A DNA stretch of 64,000 nucleotides from positions 248,001 to 312,000 of the forward strand of contig CAVQZC010000006.1 in the NCBI GenBank assembly GCA_963718315.1, written 5' to 3'. Below the pieces are notes generated by a model, which was not told where the DNA came from, did no database searches, and saw only the letters and a list, made by a program, of their open reading frames with translations. Below, piece by piece: positions 58,950-64,000 of this stretch. The position numbers and the translations under genes are program-made. Each line of letters opens with the position of its first letter. The stretch's first letter is position 1. Origin of the DNA: CAVQZC01 sp963718315. Its GTDB lineage: Bacteria; Actinomycetota; Thermoleophilia; Gaiellales; JAICJC01.

Positions 58950-60311
58950 ATGCGTCAGACTCTGAGCGTGACCCCAGAGACGCGATATGCAACGACAACC
59001 GACGGCGTGCGGATCGCCTTCCAGGTGTTTGGCGAGGGCGGGCATACGCTCGTGCTGTGTCTGGGAATGATTTCCTGCGTCGACTATCAGTGGGAGGTGC
59101 CCGAGGTGCGGGACGCGCTGGAGCGGATGGCGCGGTTCGCCCGGGTGGTTGTGTTCGATCGCCGCGGCGCCGGGTCGTCGGACAGGTTCTCGGGTGGTGA
59201 TGTCCCGCCGCTCGAGCTGGGGGTGGAGGATGTGGGCGCGGTGCTGGCCGAAACCGGCGATCGGGAGGTTTGCCTGTGGGGGCACTACGACGGGGCCTTG
59301 GTGGCGGCGCTGTACGCGGCCACGCACCCGGAGCGGGTGCGCGCGCTGGTGCTGCACTGTCCCGAGCCGTACGCACGGCAGTCACCCGACTGGCCTTGGG
59401 GGTGGAACGAGGAGGAGTGGGCCGCGAATGTGGGAGCGATCGCCGCCGGCTGGGGCACAGTCGAGCACACCCGGGCGACGCTCCAGTGGGTGGCCCCGTC
59501 GCTGACGCCAACGACAGCGCGACTCGAGCGCATGGCCCGCTATTTCCGGCTTGCTGGGAGTCCGCCGGCGATGGCCGCCCTGCAGCGGGTGCTGCGTGAC
59601 ACAGATATCCGCGCGGTGCTGCCGTCGATCCAGGCGCCGACGCTGATCACACACCGCGGGTCTCCGGAGGTGTATGCCGTCGAGGTGTCTCGCTACGTCG
59701 CCGAGCAGATCCCATACGCACGGCTGGTCGAGCTGGATGGACCCGACTTCGCCCTCTGGGCCGACCCAGCGCCCATCTGTGCCGAGATCGAGGAGTTCCT
59801 GCTGGGCACACGGACCAGCGCATCGTCCGACAGGGTTCTGTCGACCCTGCTGTTCACCGACATCGTCGACTCCACGACACAGCTCGGACGTGCCGGCGAC
59901 AGCGCCTGGGCCTCCCTCCTGAGCGAACAGCAGGAACACGCGCAGCGGCTTATCTCCGAGCACCGCGGTGTGTACTCCGGCGACACGGGGGACGGACTCC
60001 TCGCCCGCTTTGACGGACCGGCGCGCGCCGTCCGGTGCGGACTCGCCCTGCAGCGGCACGCGGCGGAGCTCGGTCTGGGACTGCGAGCAGGCTGTCACAC
60101 CGGAGAGGTCGAGGTCACCGGCGACGCACTCCGCGGGATCGCGGTGCACACAGCGGCCCGGATCTGCGCCAGCGCGGCGGCCGGCGAGCTGAGGACATCG
60201 GTGATCGTCCGCGATCTGACCGCCGGGAGCGGCCTCGTCTACCGCTCCGCCGGAGAGTGCGAACTCAAGGGCGTGCCCGGCACCTGGCCTCTTTACGCGG
60301 TCGCACCGTGA
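58950..60311 (+). CDS. Alpha/beta-hydrolase-adenylate cyclase fusion
   Basis: 453 residues. The N-terminal alpha/beta hydrolase domain (about 10-280) starts VRIAFQVFGEG and has DRRGAGSSD; the nucleophile elbow reads WGHYDG, with Asp where Ser is usual. The C-terminal class III cyclase domain (about 295-450) has LLFTDIVDSTTQLG with both metal Asp expected, GDGLLARFDGP, and the AGCHTGEVE strand. The layout resembles mycobacterial Rv1900c. It probably makes cAMP; the hydrolase part may sense a small molecule. ATG 58950 is preferred over longer starts that read through the tRNA fragment. Confidence 0.9.
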   Translation: MRQTLSVTPETRYATTTDGVRIAFQVFGEGGHTLVLCLGMISCVDYQWEVPEVRDALERMARFARVVVFDRRGAGSSDRFSGGDVPPLELGVEDVGAVLAETGDREVCLWGHYDGALVAALYAATHPERVRALVLHCPEPYARQSPDWPWGWNEEEWAANVGAIAAGWGTVEHTRATLQWVAPSLTPTTARLERMARYFRLAGSPPAMAALQRVLRDTDIRAVLPSIQAPTLITHRGSPEVYAVEVSRYVAEQIPYARLVELDGPDFALWADPAPICAEIEEFLLGTRTSASSDRVLSTLLFTDIVDSTTQLGRAGDSAWASLLSEQQEHAQRLISEHRGVYSGDTGDGLLARFDGPARAVRCGLALQRHAAELGLGLRAGCHTGEVEVTGDALRGIAVHTAARICASAAAGELRTSVIVRDLTAGSGLVYRSAGECELKGVPGTWPLYAVAP

Positions 60312-60675
60312 CGGACGCTAGGGCTGTTAGGGAGACGACTAGGGTTCGCCGGTCGAAGCGCCTAGTGTGACCGGTACACGGCCTCGTCCAGGGTTAGCTC
60401 TTCACGGCATTGTCCGGCTCACCAGGGCTCGCTGCGAGGCCGGGAACGAGGCGGCTGACGATCGCGGCCACCACGGTGACCAGGTAGATCTGCCCCAGCC
60501 GGGGCGTGTGTGCTCCCCCATTTCTGGTGATCGGTCGCGCGGCGAGCAGTGGGGGGCTCGTTGGTTTAGTAGATCTCCGCAGCGACGGTCCGGGGTTCCA
60601 CGGATGTTCGGCGAGCGCAGTTCCGCGATCCTTGGGAGTGTCGGGATAGACGATCCCAATCGTGAGGAGAGCCAG
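60312..60675. other. Intergenic region without a clear gene
   Basis: About 360 bp. A minus-strand frame near 60394-60530 encodes a hydrophobic stretch (QIYLVTVVAAIVSRLVPGLA) but has no convincing start, so it is left unassigned. Confidence 0.4.
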
Positions 60676-60819
60676 ATGCCGCCGCTGCCACCGTTCCCGC
60701 CACTGCCGCCGACTAGGCCTGGTCGCGGTCGTTTGCTGCCCGTCGCGTTCGGGTTCGTTCTCGGCTGGCTGGTGCACAGCCGTCGCAATCAGTCGGACTC
60801 GACCGATACTCGCCGATAG
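60676..60819 (+). CDS. Pro-rich small membrane peptide
   Basis: 47 residues with GAGGAG before the ATG. PPLPPFPPLPPTRPGRG is followed by one hydrophobic helix (LLPVAFGFVLGWLV) and a polar basic end. It resembles short membrane-tethered peptides of unknown role. Confidence 0.55.
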   Translation: MPPLPPFPPLPPTRPGRGRLLPVAFGFVLGWLVHSRRNQSDSTDTRR

Positions 60820-60827
60820 TCGCGCCA

Positions 60828-61112
60828 ATGTCCTGGCGGCTCCACGTTGACCATCCGGAGCGCGGCGTGTCGTCGCGGTCGTTCGCGGTGCCGGCAGAGG
60901 TGTGGCATCGGTTGGAGTTGCTGGTAGTCGAGTTGGAATCCCAGGGTTGGGTCGCCGCCGAGTTGGAGACGATCCGCTACGGAGAACGGTGGGTGCAGCG
61001 CCTCGCGCGCGATTCGCGGGAAATGCTGCTCCACATCGAGCAGGCCGACGCTGACGGACCGCTGCCTTCGAGTCGGCCAGAGCGTCGGCCGAGTTGGTGG
61101 CAGACGACATGA
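60828..61112 (+). CDS. Small soluble protein of unknown function
   Basis: 94 residues: WRLHVDHPERGVSSRSFAVP, a central helix WHRLELLVVELESQGW and the strand-like RYGERWVQRLARDSRE, then a Pro/Ser-rich tail. Trp-rich, no family recognised. It follows the Pro-rich peptide by 8 bp and overlaps the CPBP protease gene by several codons. Confidence 0.6.
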   Translation: MSWRLHVDHPERGVSSRSFAVPAEVWHRLELLVVELESQGWVAAELETIRYGERWVQRLARDSREMLLHIEQADADGPLPSSRPERRPSWWQTT

Positions 61113-62017
61113 TCCAGACCTCCTCGATGGAAGGTCGCGGGCTCGTTCGAGTGACCGGCGCGCTACGGCGTCGGCCGCTCGCCTCGTTCATAGGGTTGGC
61201 GTACGCGATTTCGTGGGTGTGGGCGTTTCCGTTCGTAGCCGTCGGCGACGTGGTCGAAAAGGGCGTTGGTTGGCCGACGACGTTCCCCGCCCTGGTCGGT
61301 CCGGCCCTCGCCGCGTTTGTGATGACGGCCGTCGTTTGGGGTCGTGAAGGTGTCCGCGACCTTCTCGCCCGAATGGGCTGCTGGCGGATGCCTTTGCGCT
61401 GGTGGGCCGCGACGTTGAGCCCACTTGCTTTCCTGGCTGCTGCGCTGGTAGTTGCGGCGGCCATCGGCAAGCTGCCAAGCGCGAGCGGCTTCGGCCGTTA
61501 CAGCGGCCTGTCAGCGATTGGCGTCGTGCCTGTCGTCGTCATCGTGGTCGGGCTCACCTTTGGCGAGGAGACGGGCTGGCGTGGTTTCGCGTTGCCGCTG
61601 TTGCAGCGTCGGTACGGTGCTCTCGCCGCCGCCCTGCTCGTCACTCCGATCTGGGCCCTCTGGCACCTTCCCTACTTCTTCACGGTCACCACCTACCGTG
61701 GCTTCGCTCCGGTCGGGTACGTCGGTTTCGTGTTCGGCCTCGCTTGCGGCTCGATCGTGCTCACCTGGCTGTACAACGGCACCGGCGGCAGCATCCTCGC
61801 CTGTGCAGTGTGGCACGGCCTCTATAACCTCGAGACGGGCACCGCGGCTGCCAACCCGACGATCCAGGCGGTCACCAGCGTCTTCGTCTACGTCTTGGCA
61901 TTCCTGCTCGTCGGGCTCGAGTTGCGGTCGCGGATGCGTGGAGAGCCATCGATCCTTGGTCCTCGCATTGGCGATGCGCCTCGTGATCCGACGACGCGTG
62001 CGCCGCTGTCGGTCTAG
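61094..62017 (+). CDS. CPBP-family intramembrane metalloprotease
   Basis: 307 residues, about eight TM helices. The glutamyl motif GEETGWRG, IWALWHLPYFF and the last VWHGLYN are the three CPBP (Abi/CAAX protease) signatures that hold the catalytic Glu and His. The family cleaves prenylated or signal-type peptides in eukaryotes; in bacteria roles include bacteriocin self-immunity and peptide processing. GTG 61094 or ATG 61109 may be the start; the latter loses five residues only. Confidence 0.9.
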   Translation: MVADDMIQTSSMEGRGLVRVTGALRRRPLASFIGLAYAISWVWAFPFVAVGDVVEKGVGWPTTFPALVGPALAAFVMTAVVWGREGVRDLLARMGCWRMPLRWWAATLSPLAFLAAALVVAAAIGKLPSASGFGRYSGLSAIGVVPVVVIVVGLTFGEETGWRGFALPLLQRRYGALAAALLVTPIWALWHLPYFFTVTTYRGFAPVGYVGFVFGLACGSIVLTWLYNGTGGSILACAVWHGLYNLETGTAAANPTIQAVTSVFVYVLAFLLVGLELRSRMRGEPSILGPRIGDAPRDPTTRAPLSV

Positions 62018-62153
62018 CGTGATGCGTAGACCGATACTCGGGCGAGGAGCCAGGCGCGGGGTGGGTTGGCTGTGCCACAGGCGATGAAGATCTCCGTGGG
62101 CCGAGCCGTGCTTGTTGAGCCCGGTCCCCCCACACTGCATGAGAGGACGGCGC

Positions 62154-62876
62154 TCACGGCTGCCCGTGGGCCTGCCGGTGGAGCCATTCCGCGTACGACA
62201 TCGAGTCGGCGATGCGCAGTCGCAACGCGTCGGGTAGGGGACTGCTCAACACCAGCGCCGCTGTGGCGGCGAGCGTCCTCCCAAGCGTGTCGGGAGCCCC
62301 CGCCGCCTCGAAGCCGAGTGTCCACCAGTTCTCCTCACCCTTGAGCACTTCTGTGAGTTCCACCGTGCACGTCGCCTGGTCGCCGGCGCCAACCGAGCTG
62401 CGAGCTGTGGCCACACCATGTGCCACCGAGAACCACGTGATTCGCCTCCGCTTGGCGATCTGCACCCAGTCCGGAGATTGGGCCTCGATCTCACGAACGG
62501 GAGGCATTGGCAGGGACCACTTCTTCCACGACTGGGTGCGTCCGCGCGCATGTCCCGGCAGGTCGATGACGCCCTCGTCGCCGATGCTGACCTTGATGTC
62601 GAGTCGCAACCCTCCGCGGATCTTCACGGAGAGCCCGTCGGCTTGTCCGATTACGAGGTATGTGTCGGTGCGCGTCTCGAGCTGCCCGACGGATGCGCTG
62701 AACCATTCGATCATCGATGTCGGTAGCCCGCCGCGGCGCAGCCAACGCACCTCCAGAGTCGGTGCTCCCTGGACGACCGTATCTCCGACCCTCGCCTCAT
62801 CAGCCGATGGCAGACCGCGCGCGTCGACAGGGGGTCGATCGTCTGGGGCGTCTGGTGCGGCGCGGTGATGTTTCAC
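62154..62876 (-). CDS. Protein of unknown function with C-terminal SYAEWL motif
   Basis: 240 residues, no TM helix. Residues about 55-130 look beta-rich (MIEWFSASVGQLETRTDTYL, KIRGGLRLDIKVSIG), then GDEGVIDLPGHARG, a Trp-rich KKWSLP and WFSVAHGVA, and a helical end RIADSMSYAEWLHRQAHG. The alternating charged strands recall CYTH-like folds but the ExExK signature is not seen. A piece of a similar protein's end occurs at 37.5 kb. It is followed on the same strand by no close gene. Confidence 0.65.
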   Translation of the reverse strand: MKHHRAAPDAPDDRPPVDARGLPSADEARVGDTVVQGAPTLEVRWLRRGGLPTSMIEWFSASVGQLETRTDTYLVIGQADGLSVKIRGGLRLDIKVSIGDEGVIDLPGHARGRTQSWKKWSLPMPPVREIEAQSPDWVQIAKRRRITWFSVAHGVATARSSVGAGDQATCTVELTEVLKGEENWWTLGFEAAGAPDTLGRTLAATAALVLSSPLPDALRLRIADSMSYAEWLHRQAHGQP

Positions 62877-62896
62877 GGAGCTGACGGTGGCGTTGA

Positions 62897-63373
62897 TTAG
62901 TTGAGCTTCGATTCGATCTGGTCGAGTCGCTGGCCGAGTTCGTCGATGGCCGTTTTGGTGTCGGTCAGGACGGCGACGATCGCTTCTGTGTTCTGCTGGG
63001 CGCGGGTGCGGTCATCCTGCTCGGTGTGTGCGTCTGCGCGTTGGATGACGGTGCTTGTGACGCCGGCGGTCAAGAACGCGATGAAGGAGACCCCGAGGAC
63101 CATCTCGACGGCGCCCACCAGTCGACCGGCGGTTGTGGTGGGCACGTGGTCGCCGTAGCCGACTGTCGTGAGCGTCTGGATCGCCCACCAGAACGCGAGG
63201 CCGAGAGATGGGAAGTTCTCTGGATCGGCGATCCGCATGACGATCGCTCCAGCAAGCCCCAGGGTGACGAACGCGAGCGCCAGCCCGATCGTCACCGACC
63301 GTGCGTCGGCGATCCTCGCGACCTGCCGGTCGATGAACGAAGAAGCGCCTTCGGGCTTTCGCTTCGCGGTCAC
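62897..63373 (-). CDS. Two-TM potassium channel
   Basis: 158 residues: two TM helices (about 28-48 and 85-107) around a pore loop with the K+ selectivity filter TTVGYGD. The C-terminal part is a coiled-coil-like helix (TDTKTAIDELGQRLDQIES) instead of an RCK domain, and may drive tetramer formation. It lies 3 bp downstream of the MFS exporter fragment on the same strand. Confidence 0.92.
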   Translation of the reverse strand: MTAKRKPEGASSFIDRQVARIADARSVTIGLALAFVTLGLAGAIVMRIADPENFPSLGLAFWWAIQTLTTVGYGDHVPTTTAGRLVGAVEMVLGVSFIAFLTAGVTSTVIQRADAHTEQDDRTRAQQNTEAIVAVLTDTKTAIDELGQRLDQIESKLN

Positions 63374-63375
63374 AG

Positions 63376-64000
63376 TTAGGTGGCGACCGCAGTGCCGGTC
63401 GTGGTGGTCGTGGCTCTGTCGTTGGGTGAGACGCCGGCAGTCTGTGTGCCGGGTTGGACGGTGGGGATGCCTCGGGTGAACAGTTGCGCGATCAGCGCGA
63501 TCAGCGCGAGGATCGAGAGCGCGGCGCGGAGGCCGGCGATCCGGCTGTCCTGATTCGTCTTGACAACGGCGTCTGCGGTGGCCGGTGGGACGTGAGCATC
63601 AGCCAGTGCGGCTTTCAGGTCGCTGTCCGACATGAACGCGATACCACCGGCGAGCTGGGTCTGGGCCTTGGAGTCGACGCTCTTTGGGACGTCTGGGTTG
63701 TTCTGGATGCCAGACAGGAAGGATGCGGTCAGCGCGGAGATGAGGATCGCGCCGGCCAGCGCGGTGCCGATCGAGGCGCCGAGCTGTGTGCCGGTGTTCT
63801 GCAAGCCTCCCACCTCGCCGCTCTGTTCGTCGGGTACCGCCGAGACGGTCACGCTGCCGAGCTGTGACGCCATTGCGCCGAGGCCGGAGCCTGCGATCAG
63901 CAGAGGCCAGGTCACGATCTGCGGACCGGCGCCGACGTCGAGCAATGCGACCAGCAGCACCAGGCCGACGAACAGCGCCACGAACCCGAGTCGCACCACT
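63376..64000 (-). CDS. DHA2-type MFS drug transporter, C-terminal part (runs off right edge)
   Basis: About 208 C-terminal residues of a 14-TM EmrB/QacA-type exporter. LLIAGSGLGAMASQLGSVTVSAV followed by EQSGEVGGLQNTGTQLGASIGTALAGA is the usual TM11-TM12 region, and a long outer loop (about 95-150) precedes the last helix. The N-terminal helices with motif C lie beyond the window. Confidence 0.9.
   Translation of the reverse strand, partial: VVRLGFVALFVGLVLLVALLDVGAGPQIVTWPLLIAGSGLGAMASQLGSVTVSAVPDEQSGEVGGLQNTGTQLGASIGTALAGAILISALTASFLSGIQNNPDVPKSVDSKAQTQLAGGIAFMSDSDLKAALADAHVPPATADAVVKTNQDSRIAGLRAALSILALIALIAQLFTRGIPTVQPGTQTAGVSPNDRATTTTTGTAVAT

Noticed and set aside
60394..60530. Minus-strand hydrophobic frame QIYLVTVVAAIVSRLVPGLA
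   Set aside because: Plausible TM helix but no start codon with a ribosome site and no homology seen; kept only as a note on the gap.

Overview
The window is GC-rich, with dense, often overlapping genes (ATGA and GTGA junctions), many GTG starts and several likely leaderless starts. Together with the families present (FtsH variant, CocE hydrolase, SecG, ModABC, DUF2252, DUF4386, GAP-family exporters, MMPL, hydrolase-adenylate cyclase fusion) this points to an actinobacterium. Thermoleophilia (Solirubrobacter/Conexibacter-like) is my best guess, but no marker here proves it.

Layout. (1) 1-20.9 kb looks like ordinary chromosome. It holds a partial zinc alcohol dehydrogenase, molybdate transporter modABC, purE-purK, a CtpE-like P-type ATPase, a membrane FtsH protease, an acetyltransferase, a CocE-type hydrolase with an SDR, a large GAF-PAS-GGDEF-EAL protein, an MFS/glycosyltransferase/thioredoxin-like operon, an aldo-keto reductase, selD, secG and tRNA-Leu(GAG). 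(2) 21.0-58.8 kb is an accessory block inserted at that tRNA gene. The 3' 54 nt of the tRNA plus its terminator recur at 41.33, 56.40 and 58.78 kb, and paired 9-bp boxes sit at fixed distances (85/86 bp) from the tRNA fragments. I read this as three tandem integrated modules (about 20.4, 15.1 and 2.4 kb) with no recognisable integrase left. (3) 58.9-64 kb holds a hydrolase-adenylate cyclase, small proteins, a CPBP protease, a K+ channel and a partial MFS exporter.

Module 1 carries two related redox operons, each with a ferric-reductase-like haem membrane protein plus an ApbE flavin transferase. One also has a ferredoxin, a ferredoxin reductase and a lipoprotein. Module 1 further holds a Kelch/beta-propeller secreted protein, a DUF1269-sulfatase fusion, DUF2252 and two GAP-family exporters. 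Module 2 is built around sulfide handling: DsrE2-like, TusE-like, SQR, OsmC, TauE/SafE, DUF2892, MMPL and ArsR, diverging from DUF302, a second SQR, a monooxygenase-fold protein, a glutaredoxin and a CPA2 antiporter; it also has a two-component system. Module 3 holds a SnoaL-like protein and a secreted protein made of two copies of one cupredoxin-like domain, identical over 323 bp.

Several genes are broken by single-base indels (P-type ATPase, aldo-keto reductase, selD, Kelch protein, sulfatase), mostly one extra base near G/C runs. This could be sequence error or real decay. Short gene remnants lie at 31.4-32.3, 37.4-38.7 and 45.7 kb, and at the module edges.
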